Assembly (NCBI GenBank): GCA_029688955.1
Contig: JARUKZ010000013.1
Coordinates: 1 to 64,000, forward strand
DNA length: 64,000 nucleotides
Direction of reading: 5' to 3'
Origin: Chitinispirillales bacterium ANBcel5
Lineage (GTDB): Bacteria > Fibrobacterota > Chitinivibrionia > Chitinivibrionales > Chitinispirillaceae
Position 1 is the first letter of the stretch, and every line of letters starts with the position of its first letter. Under the pieces are notes generated by a model, which saw nothing but the letters and a program-made list of their open reading frames with translations, had not been told where the DNA came from and did no database searches. Positions 47,337-57,613 of the stretch are shown here, piece by piece. The translations under genes and the position numbers were made by a program.

Positions 47337-49652
47337 GTGACTTTTAGAAATACAGGAAACCAAAACAAATTTCAGTTGGATCACTTTATCCATCTGGTTA
47401 GAAGGTATCTGTGGTTTATTCTGCCACTTTTTACAGTGGTTATGGCTCTATGGGTGTTTTTTGCCTATAAGATGGGAGCGTTTACCCCAGAGCTGGAAGC
47501 CACGGCAATTTTACGATTTGATGATCCGCAGAACCTTAGTGCAGTGGATGATAGGGTAGGGTATGAGGTTGAGAGCAGAGCTGTACTGGTTAAAAGCAGA
47601 ACTCTGTTGGAAGAAGTGGCAAGAAAGCTCTCGCTTCAGCTTTTAACGAATAGAGTTTCAAGAGAAGAGGTGTTTGACTCTCTAAGAGTTGGTATAGAAG
47701 CCCCACTGGGTAAGTACCAAATAGATATAAGTGGCAGCGACTATAAAATTTTCTATAGTAATTCAAATGCTGGTATAAGAAACAGGGTTGTAGCCAAGGG
47801 GGCCGTTGCGGATCTTGATTCACTGGTAATGCCGGGAGTATATCTGTCATTTGCTCAGCGCTATAGAGAGGATCCCTATACGGTGCAGTTTACCATAATG
47901 CGTCTGAGGGATGCAGTTGATTATATCCTCACAAATCTGGATGTAAATGTAAGTGAACCGGTTGGCTCGGTACTGAGCATTACTATGGCCGGTCAGGACT
48001 ATCCGCTTATAAAACGAGTGGTTAATACTATAGCAAATGATTTTGTACGCGAAAACTCAAGTTCAAAAAAGGGGCGCAGGGGAGAGATACTAACAGTACT
48101 CGAAAAACAGCTTGAAATTGCTAAAGGTGAAATGAAAGAAGCCGAAAGGGCGCTTCAGAACTTTAGAAACCAAAACCCCACTGTAGGACTTCCGGATGCA
48201 ACCATGCCGCCCAGTGTACTTTCTGATCTTCAGGAGAATGAAGCGGCCTTAAGCTCCTATATCAATCAGGCTAACTCACTGATGGAGCGTTACCGAAACA
48301 CTTCCAGCCGGGAGCTTTTGCCTATCCTTAGTGAAATGGTGGCATTCTTAGCTTCTCATGGGGCAGGAACCGCTCCAGGACTTCAAAGCGAGCTTAACTA
48401 TCTCTCAGAGCAGGAGCGAATATTTCAAAGAGAATACTCTCCATCCCATCCTCTTGCAATCGAAAACCGAAACAAGATACGGGATCTTGGAAGTAAAATT
48501 TCATCCGCGCTCAATACCCTAACAAGCGATCTTGCGCGCAGAAGGGATGAAAATGCCAGAAGAATAAACAGTATCCACAGTAACCTGGCAGCACTACCAG
48601 CACAGGAGATTGAGTATGCCAACTTAACCCGACAGTATGAGGTTAACGCCGAAATCTATGCAACTGTACTGAGCCGCTATAATGAGGCAAAAATTGCCAA
48701 AAACATAGAAATGGGTGATGTCTATGTGCTTGACTATGCAGTTGAACCGGAGGGGGTAGTTGATTTCAGAACCTTGATTATGATCTTTGGGGCAGGGTTT
48801 CTTTTCAGTATGACTGCTGGTTTAGGCCCTGTTTTAACGATAGATCATTTCGACAGAAAGGCAAGAACCGAAAAGGATCTTCAGCGCCTGACACCACTTT
48901 TGCTTCTGGAGTCTATACCGGTGAAAGGAAAATGGGAACAGGGCATAAACACCACCGAGGGGGGAGAGATAGATTCAAAGCTTATGGCTGCCGATTACTC
49001 CCATAACTATGTGGATGAGACCTACAGATCCCTAAGGGCAAAAATACTGCTCAGTCTCTTTGAGGAGAAGAGAAAACGGATTCTTATCACCAGCCTTAAT
49101 ATGGGTGAGGGAAAGTCATTTACTGCTTCAAATCTTGCTATCACTATGGCTCAGCAAAACCTTTCCACTCTTTTAGTGGATGGAGATATGAGAAGGGGTA
49201 CACAGCACCGCACCTTTGGTCTGGATAAAAAGCCGGGGCTTTCAAACATTCTAATGGATAGAAAAGAGCTTGACCGAACCAATTGTACAAATCTCCTCAG
49301 ACCCTCTCATATTTCAAATCTCAGCATACTTTCAAGTGGTGTTTCTGTGCCAAATTCTGCAGAACTGTTAAACTCTTCCAGGTTTCGATTGCTGTTGGAT
49401 CTTTTAGGCGAGCATTTCGAAGTAATAATTATGGATACTCCCCCTCTTGGAGTAACAACTGATGCTGTGGGGGTTCAGAACTCATTTCACAAGTACATAG
49501 TAGTTGTTCGTGCGGGGTATACAAATATCGCCCATTTGAACCGTAAAGTAGGAGAATACCCGGGATTAAGGAAAAAGGTGCTGGGGCTGGTTTTTAACGG
49601 TGCACCTTACAGACGTTCTCCATATTATCAATATAACTCATACAGGTACTGA
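47337..49652 (+). CDS. Polysaccharide co-polymerase / BY-type tyrosine kinase (Wzc-like)
   Basis: The 771-aa protein combines a Wzz domain (TM1 about 25-45, long periplasmic coiled coil about 250-440, TM2 about 480-500) with a cytoplasmic kinase. Kinase motifs are Walker A 'SLNMGEGKSFTAS' (Met where Pro is usual), Walker A' 'LLVDGDMRRG' and Walker B 'VIIMDTPPLG', and the C-terminal Tyr cluster 'YRRSPYYQYNSYRY' is the autophosphorylation tail. It controls chain length and export together with the Wza-like protein 56 bp upstream. The start is GTG 47337 with AGGAG nine bases before; no ATG fits. The next gene starts 4 bp later. Confidence 0.93.
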   Translation: MTFRNTGNQNKFQLDHFIHLVRRYLWFILPLFTVVMALWVFFAYKMGAFTPELEATAILRFDDPQNLSAVDDRVGYEVESRAVLVKSRTLLEEVARKLSLQLLTNRVSREEVFDSLRVGIEAPLGKYQIDISGSDYKIFYSNSNAGIRNRVVAKGAVADLDSLVMPGVYLSFAQRYREDPYTVQFTIMRLRDAVDYILTNLDVNVSEPVGSVLSITMAGQDYPLIKRVVNTIANDFVRENSSSKKGRRGEILTVLEKQLEIAKGEMKEAERALQNFRNQNPTVGLPDATMPPSVLSDLQENEAALSSYINQANSLMERYRNTSSRELLPILSEMVAFLASHGAGTAPGLQSELNYLSEQERIFQREYSPSHPLAIENRNKIRDLGSKISSALNTLTSDLARRRDENARRINSIHSNLAALPAQEIEYANLTRQYEVNAEIYATVLSRYNEAKIAKNIEMGDVYVLDYAVEPEGVVDFRTLIMIFGAGFLFSMTAGLGPVLTIDHFDRKARTEKDLQRLTPLLLLESIPVKGKWEQGINTTEGGEIDSKLMAADYSHNYVDETYRSLRAKILLSLFEEKRKRILITSLNMGEGKSFTASNLAITMAQQNLSTLLVDGDMRRGTQHRTFGLDKKPGLSNILMDRKELDRTNCTNLLRPSHISNLSILSSGVSVPNSAELLNSSRFRLLLDLLGEHFEVIIMDTPPLGVTTDAVGVQNSFHKYIVVVRAGYTNIAHLNRKVGEYPGLRKKVLGLVFNGAPYRRSPYYQYNSYRY

Positions 49653-49656
49653 AATT

Positions 49657-51669
49657 ATGTGTGGAATAACAGGTATATATAATCCGGATCCTAGCTGTCC
49701 CGTAGAGTGGGAAACTCTGATGACGATGACACGTGCACTTGAGCACCGGGGCCCAGATGATGAGGGGTATTATATTGGAGATGGGGTTGCTCTGGGGCAA
49801 CGGAGATTAAGTGTGATTGATATAGCGGGTGGAAAGCAGCCATTGGCAAATGAATCTCGTAGTGTATGGGTAACTTTTAACGGAGAAATCTTTAATTACC
49901 TGGAATTAAGGCAGTTTCTGCTAGCTAAAGGACACAAGTTTATAACAAAAAGCGACACAGAGGTTCTGGTACATCTGTACGAAGAATTTGGGCCCGATTT
50001 TGTGAACAAGCTAAACGGGCAGTTTGCTATCGCTATTTGGGATAAAAAAAATAGAGAGGTATATCTTTTTCGAGACAGAGTGGGGATTCAACCTCTCTAT
50101 TTTTGTTCCCCGTTTGGGGACACGGTGCTCTTTAGCAGTGAGGTTAAGGCGTTGTTTTGCCATCCGGGGGTGAAAAGGGAGGTTGACAGAATCGGTCTTG
50201 AGCAGATTTTCACTCTTTGGGTTACTGTTCCCCCCAGGACGGTTTTTAAGGATATTTATGAATTGCCACCCGGAAGTTATGCACGAATCAGGCCCGGAAA
50301 GATCGACATAGGCAGGTACTGGAGCGTTAAGTTCCCTTCAGCGGGGGAGCATTCATCTAAAGCTCTTGAACATTCGATGGAAGATTTACGGGAGCTTCTT
50401 TATGATGCTGTGAGGCTTCGGTTAAGGGCCGATGTTCCGGTTGCCGCTTATCTTAGTGGAGGGCTGGACTCTTCTATTATTACCTCCTTAATTAAACAGG
50501 AGCACAAGAATAAACTTCAGACATTTTCAGTCGGCTTTAAGGATGATCTCTATGATGAGGGGATGTATCAGAAGATTATGTCAGAGCGTCTTGGAACCGA
50601 TCATCGCAACATAGTTGTAGACTATCGCCATATAAGTGATATGTTCCATGATGTCATCTGGCATGCTGAGAGTCCCATGATCCGTACTGCACCGGGGCCG
50701 ATGTTTGCACTCTCAGGGTTAGTTAAAGAAAATGGTATGAAGGTGGTGCTTACAGGAGAGGGGGCGGATGAGGTTTTTGGTGGCTATAACATATTTAAAG
50801 AAAGTCTGGTCAGGCGGTTTTGGGCCAGAAATCCCGAATCCAAAATCCGCCCTCTTTTACTTAAACGTCTCTACCCTTATATTCAGGGTGGTACAAACGC
50901 AGCTGCTTTTTGGCAGAACTTTTTTAAGCGTGGCCTTAAAGAGGTCTCTGACCCCTATTATTCCCACAGACTTAGATGGTCAAATACTTCAAGGATGAAG
51001 CGTTTTTTGGCATCGGAATATAGAGAGGGCTTAAATGAAAAGCAGCATGTTTTTGATGAGCTTGACAGATATTTAGATCCGGAAATGCAAAAATGGCACC
51101 CGCTTTCTCAGGCACAGTATTTAGAGATGGTTTTGTTTATGCCTGGCTATTTGCTTTCTTCCCAGGGGGATCGAATGATGATGGCAAATTCAGTCGAAGG
51201 GCGTTTTCCGTTTCTTGACCACAGGGTTATTGAGTTTGCCAATTACCTTCCTCCAGAGCATAAATTGAATATTCTTAATGAAAAATTTATTCTCAAAAAA
51301 GCGTTTTCTGAATTATTGCCTCAAGAGATTCATCAAAGATCAAAGCAGCCCTACAGGGCACCGGTAGGAAGATGTTTTAAGTCTTCCAAGGAAAATATCG
51401 CATCTGCGGCTCTTTCCCCTGACTGTATAACAGAGGTATCGATGTTTGACAGTTTTGCCGTAAATAGTTTATTGCACAAATTGAATTCAGATCAAAACCT
51501 GAGTGCTTCTGATGATATGGCTGTGGCTGCTATAGTATCCACACAACTGCTTCACTATCAGTTTATAAAAAATGATAAATTTCAGGCAGGTCAAAACAAA
51601 TATTCAGCAAATCTGGTTGAAAAGGTAAAGTTCAAAAAAGATATGGTTCTAAACAAACAGAGGGGGTAA
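49657..51669 (+). CDS. Glutamine-hydrolysing asparagine-synthase-like amidotransferase
   Basis: The 670-aa protein starts MCGITGIY, so processing exposes the N-terminal Cys nucleophile of class-II glutaminases; 'RGPDDEG' and 'FNGEIFNY' follow. The C-terminal synthetase domain has the PPi-loop 'AYLSGGLDSSI' and 'LTGEGADEVFGGY'. The ATG at 49657 was chosen because it places Cys at position 2, while the longer frame from 49600 would block it. In exopolysaccharide loci (as in exosortase-associated ones) such proteins probably amidate sugar or lipid intermediates; free asparagine synthesis is the alternative. Confidence 0.93.
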   Translation: MCGITGIYNPDPSCPVEWETLMTMTRALEHRGPDDEGYYIGDGVALGQRRLSVIDIAGGKQPLANESRSVWVTFNGEIFNYLELRQFLLAKGHKFITKSDTEVLVHLYEEFGPDFVNKLNGQFAIAIWDKKNREVYLFRDRVGIQPLYFCSPFGDTVLFSSEVKALFCHPGVKREVDRIGLEQIFTLWVTVPPRTVFKDIYELPPGSYARIRPGKIDIGRYWSVKFPSAGEHSSKALEHSMEDLRELLYDAVRLRLRADVPVAAYLSGGLDSSIITSLIKQEHKNKLQTFSVGFKDDLYDEGMYQKIMSERLGTDHRNIVVDYRHISDMFHDVIWHAESPMIRTAPGPMFALSGLVKENGMKVVLTGEGADEVFGGYNIFKESLVRRFWARNPESKIRPLLLKRLYPYIQGGTNAAAFWQNFFKRGLKEVSDPYYSHRLRWSNTSRMKRFLASEYREGLNEKQHVFDELDRYLDPEMQKWHPLSQAQYLEMVLFMPGYLLSSQGDRMMMANSVEGRFPFLDHRVIEFANYLPPEHKLNILNEKFILKKAFSELLPQEIHQRSKQPYRAPVGRCFKSSKENIASAALSPDCITEVSMFDSFAVNSLLHKLNSDQNLSASDDMAVAAIVSTQLLHYQFIKNDKFQAGQNKYSANLVEKVKFKKDMVLNKQRG

Positions 51670-51682
51670 GTTGCTTTAACCA

Positions 51683-52858
51683 ATGTATTACAAATATGGT
51701 AAATATCTAAATAAGGGGACTAAAGCTGTGATGTGGATTCTTTTGGGTTTAACTACTATGGGATTGATTTTGATTACTTTACACTTTTTTACCAGAAAAT
51801 CTAAAACAGGTAAAGTATACTTTCCGTATATTAAAAGAAAAACCGAAAATGGTAACCAGAAATTCCCGCTTCACCTGTATGTAGCGATATGCAATCACTA
51901 TTCTCCCTTTTGGAATGGTGTAAGTCAGGAGATTGCTGAGCACAGAGTTATTACCTGGTGCAGAGAGTATCGAAATTTTGCCAATAAACATCGGGATAGT
52001 AACGGAAAAAGGCCAGTCCATACCATTTTCTACGACGAACAGCAGTACAATGCTAAATTTTTAGATTCTTTTAGTAAGTTATGTTGGGAAGGCTTGGCAG
52101 ATGTTGAACTATTACTTGAATCGGGGGGCAATAGCGGAGAACAGTTCAGCAGGAGAATAGAGGATTTTAGAGATGTGTTGTTTCATCATCATGGTCTCTT
52201 AAGAAAAGATCGCTTTGGTGAAATCCGATTCGGTGCTATTCACAAAAGTACGTCAGCAAACAAATCCGCAATAACTGTTCAGGATAATACAGAGTTATTT
52301 TCCATTTTGAAATCGAGTGGCTGCCTGGCCTTGTTCAACAGTCCTTACACTCATAAGAGTAGTCAAAAAGAGGAGCATAATGGAATATATTTTATACCTC
52401 AAAACGGGTATGATGATTTGAATTCAAAAAGAACGCTTGTTTTTGCCGGATTGGATAAATGGATTGACAATGAACTTTTATACATTCAGGGCCCAATGGC
52501 TTTAAACTGGAGAAACCGGGTATGTGGGCTCATACCAAGAGTAGAAGATGGAGAGTTGGGGAATTGGGCAAAGGTCACTCCGCAGCGGGTTCAACTATGG
52601 GTTAAGTGTCCGGTGAAGTTGCAGGGGATTTCAAATCATATATTTATTAAACTACATACATTTGGTGCGGTTGATTCCAATGTGCGTTATATTTTCGGAG
52701 AAAATGGGTATCATTCACTTTGCAGCGAGCTGGAGCAAAAGTATAATGACGGTGAGCGTTATAAGCTGCATTATGTTTCTGCTTATCAGATGTATTCAAA
52801 AATCCGACAACTTTGTCTCAAGGAGAAAATGGCTGGAAACACACAAAACACTCCATAA
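51683..52858 (+). CDS. Membrane-anchored polysaccharide-deacetylase-like protein of exopolysaccharide loci
   Basis: The 391-aa protein has one N-terminal TM (about 17-36) and an extracytoplasmic domain related to CE4/NodB-like proteins found in exopolysaccharide clusters: 'HTIFYDEQQYN', 'VELLLESGGNSGEQF', 'FHHHGLLRKDRFGEIRFGAIH' and the closing 'HIFIKLHTFGA' ... 'YKLHYVSAYQMY'. In typical members the last motif reads HTHGA, so the second His is replaced by Phe here. Deacetylase activity is thus uncertain. It lies 13 bp after the AsnB-like gene and is probably the last gene of the operon. Confidence 0.68.
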   Translation: MYYKYGKYLNKGTKAVMWILLGLTTMGLILITLHFFTRKSKTGKVYFPYIKRKTENGNQKFPLHLYVAICNHYSPFWNGVSQEIAEHRVITWCREYRNFANKHRDSNGKRPVHTIFYDEQQYNAKFLDSFSKLCWEGLADVELLLESGGNSGEQFSRRIEDFRDVLFHHHGLLRKDRFGEIRFGAIHKSTSANKSAITVQDNTELFSILKSSGCLALFNSPYTHKSSQKEEHNGIYFIPQNGYDDLNSKRTLVFAGLDKWIDNELLYIQGPMALNWRNRVCGLIPRVEDGELGNWAKVTPQRVQLWVKCPVKLQGISNHIFIKLHTFGAVDSNVRYIFGENGYHSLCSELEQKYNDGERYKLHYVSAYQMYSKIRQLCLKEKMAGNTQNTP

Positions 52859-52898
52859 GTACCTTCATTATTTTCACCAATAATATTTCATAAGATGT

Positions 52899-52927
52899 TT
52901 GACGCAAAAACCAGTACATTGTATTTT
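52899..52927 (+). promoter_or_regulatory. Candidate sigma-70 promoter of the NifA-like gene
   Basis: TTGACG (52899-52904) and TATTTT (52922-52927) are spaced by 17 bp, 32 bp before the ATG. The -35 is 5/6 and the -10 is 4/6. Confidence 0.45.
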
Positions 52928-52958
52928 CCCTCTTCACTAAGAAGGGGAAGAGATAATT

Positions 52959-54527
52959 ATGGCAACACAGATCAACCCAGAGCTTAGCTTCAACGGTCTT
53001 ACCGTACTCTACAAAATAGCCCAACAACTCGCTTCCGGCAACGAACTTGAGGAGATGATGTCTGCTATCTTGGAGATTTTGGAAAACAATGCTGGTATGA
53101 AGCGGGGAATGATTTCGATATTGAGTCCTAAAAAAGAGGAGCTTACGGTTGATGTGGCCAGGGGGATTTCTGAAAGCGAGAAGCGAAAAGGCCGCTACAA
53201 ACCAGGCGAAGGAATCACCGGGCGTGTTGTTGCCTCCGGCAGACCGGTAGCAGTACCAACCCTTGAGAGTGAGCCAACATTTTTGGATCGAACAGGAGCC
53301 CGTAAGGGGTTAAGGCAGTCTGATCTTTCCTTTCTCTGTGTACCCATCAAGGCCGAGGATGTAGTAGTGGGAGCGTTATCGGTGGATAAGCTTGCGGTTG
53401 AGGATGCGGTAACTTTGGAAGGTGAGCTGCGATTTCTGGAGGCTGTTGCTGATCTGATTGCTCAGGCTGTACAGTGCAGGCGACGTCAGTATGATCTTAT
53501 TCAGGCATTGGAGAGAGAGAACACTGAACTGCGCCGCTCCCTTGAGGATAAAGGCAAACCGGATCAGATGATCGGTAACAGTTCAACAATGAGGGATGCC
53601 TATCGCCAAATCGCAATGGTTGCTCCATCCGTTACCTCGGTGCTTATACGGGGAGAGACGGGTACCGGAAAAGAGTTGGTGGCAAGGGCTATTCACCAAA
53701 AGAGCCCTCGTAAGGATAAGGCTTTTGTTGCTGTTAATTGTGCAGCTCTTCCTGAATCCCTTCTTGAGAGCGAACTTTTTGGTCATGAGAAGGGTTCATT
53801 CACCGGGGCAACTTCAAAGAGGATTGGACGTTTTGAAGCTGCCGATGGTGGCACATTGTTTCTGGATGAAATAGGGGAGATGCCTCCCTCGGCTCAAAGT
53901 CGTCTTCTTAGGGCTATTCAGGAAAAAGAGTTTCAAAGAGTCGGGGGTACAGACGCAATAAAGGTGGATGTGCGCCTTATCTGTGCTACAAACAGAAACC
54001 TTGAGTCTGATGTTCAGCAGGCACGATTTCGGGAAGATCTCTACTACAGGATAAATGTATTCACAATTATCCTCCCACCGCTGCGCGAACGCGGTGCCGA
54101 TGTGTTGCTTCTTGCAGATTATTTTGTAAGAAAATATTCTAAACTCCATGATAAGCCCATAGAGAGAATTTCAACCCCTGCCATCGATATGATTTCTGCT
54201 TACCACTGGCCCGGTAATGTACGGGAGCTGGAAAATGTTATGGAGCGTTCGGTTATTGTAGCAACCGGAACTGTTATCGATGGCCATGACCTTCCACCTA
54301 CATTACAGGTCAAGGATATAGTTTCTCAAAGCAAACGGAAGGACACCTTTGATAATCTGGTTGCAGCGTATGAAAGGGAGCTTATAATTGATGCCCTTAA
54401 GGATAAAAAGGGAAATCAAACAGAAGCGGCGAAACTACTAGGAACCACTAAACGTATTATTCAGTATAAAATAAACAAGTATAATATAGACTTTACGAGG
54501 TTTAAAGGTGGTGAGACTGAACTTTAG
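52959..54527 (+). CDS. NifA-like sigma-54-dependent activator (GAF-AAA+-Fis HTH)
   Basis: The 522-aa protein has an N-terminal GAF domain (about 15-175), an AAA+ domain with Walker A 'GETGTGKE' (about 231), sigma-54 contact loop 'GSFTGA' (GAFTGA variant, about 280), Walker B '[13 protein letters not shown]', arginine-finger region '[12 protein letters not shown]', and a Fis-type HTH at the C-terminus ('[19 protein letters not shown]'). The layout equals NifA. No nif genes are in the window, but it directly faces the porin-amtB-glnB operon, which has a sigma-54 promoter, so control of nitrogen acquisition is inferred. The GAF domain may respond to GlnB or metabolites. Confidence 0.92.
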   Translation: MATQINPELSFNGLTVLYKIAQQLASGNELEEMMSAILEILENNAGMKRGMISILSPKKEELTVDVARGISESEKRKGRYKPGEGITGRVVASGRPVAVPTLESEPTFLDRTGARKGLRQSDLSFLCVPIKAEDVVVGALSVDKLAVEDAVTLEGELRFLEAVADLIAQAVQCRRRQYDLIQALERENTELRRSLEDKGKPDQMIGNSSTMRDAYRQIAMVAPSVTSVLIRGETGTGKELVARAIHQKSPRKDKAFVAVNCAALPESLLESELFGHEKGSFTGATSKRIGRFEAADGGTLFLDEIGEMPPSAQSRLLRAIQEKEFQRVGGTDAIKVDVRLICATNRNLESDVQQARFREDLYYRINVFTIILPPLRERGADVLLLADYFVRKYSKLHDKPIERISTPAIDMISAYHWPGNVRELENVMERSVIVATGTVIDGHDLPPTLQVKDIVSQSKRKDTFDNLVAAYERELIIDALKDKKGNQTEAAKLLGTTKRIIQYKINKYNIDFTRFKGGETEL

Positions 54528-54564
54528 GAATTATTCTACTATTCAGGTGGAAAACAAAGTTTAA

Positions 54565-54593
54565 AAAAGGAGCACAGTTGCTGCGCTCCTTTT
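54565..54593. terminator. Bidirectional rho-independent terminator
   Basis: AAAAGGAGC (54565-54573) pairs with GCTCCTTTT (54585-54593) across an 11-nt loop. On the minus strand six T follow the stem, so it terminates glnB well; on the plus strand the T-run is within the stem and closes the NifA-like gene. Confidence 0.88.
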
Positions 54594-54611
54594 GGGTTTT
54601 GACTAAACGAT

Positions 54612-54953
54612 CTACCCTACAGCTTCGACGCCTTCTTCTCCGGTGCGTATTCTGATGCATCGTGGTAAATCGAGGATGAAAATTTTACCATCACCGATTT
54701 TTCCGGTTCTTGCACCCTTCGTTATTGCATCTACTGTGGGTTGCACAAATTCATCATTAACCGCTACTTCAATTCTAATTTTTTTTAGCAGGTTAACCTC
54801 TACTACATTGCCTCGATAGTTTTCTGTATATCCTGCCTGTTGACCGCACCCTATAACGTTGGTAACGGTCATTTTTCGTATGTTGTTTGAAAATAAGGCT
54901 TCCTTCACATCGGGCAGTTTTGTCGGTTGAATAATAGCAATAACCAATTTCAT
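54612..54953 (-). CDS. glnB: PII nitrogen-regulatory protein (GlnB/GlnK type) lacking Tyr51
   Basis: The 113-aa protein is a full-length PII: '[15 protein letters not shown]' start, T-loop '[16 protein letters not shown]', B-loop '[11 protein letters not shown]' and C-loop end. In the T-loop, residues 46-48 are YRG, but position 51, the uridylylated Tyr of E. coli GlnB/GlnK (YRGAEY), is Val. It therefore cannot be controlled by uridylylation at Tyr51 and probably responds only to ATP/ADP/2-oxoglutarate. AAGGAG precedes the ATG. Located 17 bp after amtB, it should bind and gate that channel. Confidence 0.95.
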   Translation of the reverse strand: MKLVIAIIQPTKLPDVKEALFSNNIRKMTVTNVIGCGQQAGYTENYRGNVVEVNLLKKIRIEVAVNDEFVQPTVDAITKGARTGKIGDGKIFILDLPRCIRIRTGEEGVEAVG

Positions 54954-54970
54954 ATCATCTCCTTGTTTTT

Positions 54971-56317
54971 TTAATTTTCGGTGTTAAAGATTTGGAAACC
55001 GGCATATGCTTCAAGTCCATGTTCCCCGATATCTAGTCCCTGAAGTTCTTCTTCTTCGCTTACCCTGAGTCCAACAGTTCTCTTAATTACTGTAAAAAGA
55101 ATCAGTGCCATAACAAATGCCCAAATAAACACACTCACGACTCCTATAAGCTGGACCCCAACAGGACCAAACCCACCACCAAAGAAAAGGCCGTTTACAC
55201 CGCCATATTGTTCCTGGGCAAACAAGCCAGCGGCAATGGTTCCAAATGCGCCGCATACACCATGAACACTGATTGCACCAACCGGATCGTCTATTTTTAA
55301 AACTTTGTCGATAAAAAGAACAGAAAAGACCACAATCACTCCACCAATCAGACCAATGATTACTGCACTTAAGGGTGAAACATCTGCACAAGGGGCAGTG
55401 ATCGATACCAGGCCGGCGAGAGCACCGTTTAAGGCCATGGATGCGTCAGGTTTACCTAGTACAATCCATGCTGTGATCATTGCGGCAAGAGCTCCAGATG
55501 CTGCAGCAAGATTAGTGGTTACAGCTATGCGCCCGATTGAAAGGTCGGTAGCTGCAGTGGTTGAACCGGCATTAAATCCATACCACCCAAACCATAAAAT
55601 AAATACTCCAAGAGCTGCCAGAGGGATATTGTGACCCATAATAGCTCTGGATTTTTTATCCTTCCCGTATTTACCAAGACGTGGGCCCAAGATGATCGCT
55701 CCAGCAAGAGCTGCCCATCCACCTACAGAGTGTACTACAGTTGATCCGGCAAAGTCGATAAAACCAAGGTTCTCAAGCCAGCCTTCCCCGTTAAAGAGTC
55801 CGCCCCATGCCCAATGGCCCGATATTGGGTAAATAACGGCAGAAATGATTATACTATAGAAAATATAGGCACTGAATTTAGTTCTTTCTGCCATAGCACC
55901 GGATACGATTGTTGCAGCTGTTGCAGCGAAAACTGTTTGGAAGATAAAAAAGGCAAAAGGCCAGTCGGCTATATCAGGGATCGCATCGGTAAGGAAAAAT
56001 CCACTGGTTCCGACAACACCACCCATCGTGGTCCCAAACATTAAACCAAACCCAAGTACCCAAAAACCAAGTGAGCCCAGGGAAAAGTCCATCAGATTTT
56101 TCATCATTATATTGACACTGTTTTTAGCCCGGGTGAAACCTGACTCAACCATCGCAAAACCAGCTTGCATAAAAAATACCATAAACGCGGCGATAAGTGT
56201 CCAGGCTGTATCAAGAGAATCCTGAAGATGACCAATGGTTACATTGTCTTCTGCAAAAGTAGGCCAGGCAGAAAATAATAGCACAGTTAAAGCAATTTTT
56301 AATTGTATAGTTTTCAT
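54971..56317 (-). CDS. amtB: Ammonium transporter AmtB
   Basis: The 448-aa protein begins with a signal-like segment (ending TFAEDN), then eleven TM helices. Recognisable Amt features are '[20 protein letters not shown]', '[17 protein letters not shown]' with the first pore His, and '[18 protein letters not shown]' with the twin pore His. The cytoplasmic C-terminal tail '[17 protein letters not shown]' is the GlnK-contact region. It conducts NH3/NH4+ across the inner membrane. It lies 17 bp after the porin gene and 17 bp before glnB. Confidence 0.97.
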   Translation of the reverse strand: MKTIQLKIALTVLLFSAWPTFAEDNVTIGHLQDSLDTAWTLIAAFMVFFMQAGFAMVESGFTRAKNSVNIMMKNLMDFSLGSLGFWVLGFGLMFGTTMGGVVGTSGFFLTDAIPDIADWPFAFFIFQTVFAATAATIVSGAMAERTKFSAYIFYSIIISAVIYPISGHWAWGGLFNGEGWLENLGFIDFAGSTVVHSVGGWAALAGAIILGPRLGKYGKDKKSRAIMGHNIPLAALGVFILWFGWYGFNAGSTTAATDLSIGRIAVTTNLAAASGALAAMITAWIVLGKPDASMALNGALAGLVSITAPCADVSPLSAVIIGLIGGVIVVFSVLFIDKVLKIDDPVGAISVHGVCGAFGTIAAGLFAQEQYGGVNGLFFGGGFGPVGVQLIGVVSVFIWAFVMALILFTVIKRTVGLRVSEEEELQGLDIGEHGLEAYAGFQIFNTEN

Positions 56318-56334
56318 GAGTAGACGCCTTATTG

Positions 56335-57405
56335 TTAGAATGAAACAATTATCTCCATGCCAAGAGCATAACCAGGATCTTCACTGTTTGTGGGAAATGC
56401 CGCTTGTCCCCAAATCCACCATTCAACTCCATCTGCAGGGAATACATAGAATGTTGGTACTAACCACACCTCATTATCATCATCGTCATCAAGAACAAAC
56501 CAGTGGTATTCAATTGGTAACCCAAAGGCTACAACATCGTTAAAGGCGTAGCCGGGTTCAAAGTAGAAAAACATTTCATCTTCAATACCAAAAAGTGGCG
56601 ACTCTGGAGAGTTAATCTCATCAAAATCAAACAGTCGATAAAAAGCAAATGCGGTGTAGAAATTTGCCATTTCCATATAGGGCTCAACAAGTAATGTGAG
56701 TACATTGTATCTATCCTCAGCTCCATAGTTTGTAAATCCTATATCTGCTTTGATATCCAACATTCCAAAGCTGCCATTGTACTCTGCTCCACCAAAGAGA
56801 TTAAATCCACTGAAATCTTCAAGGGCACTGCCCCTGATACCGTAAGCTAAAGAGAGTGAATGGTTTTCGTTAATGCCAATTGAACTTACACCTATTGCAT
56901 CAACGGTGTTGTAATCAACATCAGCGACTCCCAGAATTAGCTCTTGAGTAACAGAGCCTAAGTCCAATGAATAACTTAAACCTCTTGTAAAGCTCTCAGG
57001 TGTAATCATACTACGTCTTTTATAGAAGTAGTAGTCAAATGTGCCAAATTGATATACCAAGTCCCCAACACTGAACGTGCCGTATGGACTGGCGTAGGTT
57101 ACATCAAACCCGTCAATGTTTACCTGTAACCATCTCTCAGATGGGTCACCCTGGCCTGCAGGAATACGGCCACCTGAGGGAGCGTAAGCGTCTGAGTTTA
57201 CCGTTACATATAAATTCGCACTGACATTGTCGCTAAAAATGAATTCTGCCCCTAAATCGAGCTCAGAATTGGTGAAATAATTTCCGCTGAAATCTGTCCA
57301 TACATCTGTATCGAGATACCCACTGATAGATAGGTCAGGTTGGGAGCTCACAGGTAGAATAAGGACCAAAACACATAAGGTTAAACAACTAATAGTAAAG
57401 CGCAT
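56335..57405 (-). CDS. Outer-membrane beta-barrel (porin-like) cotranscribed with amtB
   Basis: The 356-aa protein has a signal peptide (MRFTISCLTLCVLVLILPVSSQ) and then alternating beta strands typical of a barrel ('LSISGYLDTDVWTDFSGNY', 'ANLYVTVNSDAY', 'ISYAYGI'-like strands), ending in a strand with terminal Phe ('YALGMEIIVSF'), the outer-membrane targeting signature. The start at 57405 was chosen because it gives the signal peptide and lies ~60 nt below the sigma-54 promoter; the longer frame runs through that promoter. As the first gene of an amtB-glnB operon it is probably a porin for ammonium or small nitrogen compounds. Confidence 0.82.
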   Translation of the reverse strand: MRFTISCLTLCVLVLILPVSSQPDLSISGYLDTDVWTDFSGNYFTNSELDLGAEFIFSDNVSANLYVTVNSDAYAPSGGRIPAGQGDPSERWLQVNIDGFDVTYASPYGTFSVGDLVYQFGTFDYYFYKRRSMITPESFTRGLSYSLDLGSVTQELILGVADVDYNTVDAIGVSSIGINENHSLSLAYGIRGSALEDFSGFNLFGGAEYNGSFGMLDIKADIGFTNYGAEDRYNVLTLLVEPYMEMANFYTAFAFYRLFDFDEINSPESPLFGIEDEMFFYFEPGYAFNDVVAFGLPIEYHWFVLDDDDDNEVWLVPTFYVFPADGVEWWIWGQAAFPTNSEDPGYALGMEIIVSF

Positions 57406-57472
57406 ATAATCTACCCTTTCATAAAAAAAAGAATTACATAAGTTAATAAGTTGCAACTTGTCGGGAGAAATA

Positions 57473-57489
57473 TGCAACAGATGTGCCAA
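57473..57489 (-). promoter_or_regulatory. Sigma-54 promoter of the porin-amtB-glnB operon
   Basis: Read on the minus strand: TTGGCAC (57489-57483), five bases, TTGCA (57477-57473). This fits the sigma-54 consensus TGGCAC-N5-TTGCW exactly. A transcription start near 57462 leaves about 57 nt to the ATG at 57405. Confidence 0.9.
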
Positions 57490-57613
57490 TCAAAAGAAAG
57501 GTGTTTTCGGGGCTAAAAAAGGCACTTAGATGAAGAAATCGTAACACAAAAAAGTATCAGGTACAATTACGTAGCACAATAATGGTATTCAAGGCAAGGG
57601 GTAAAGAGGAACT

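Noticed and set aside
57406..57489. N-terminal extension of the porin-like gene to 57489
   Set aside because: The extension would be encoded by the sigma-54 promoter itself and would precede a clear signal peptide starting at 57405.
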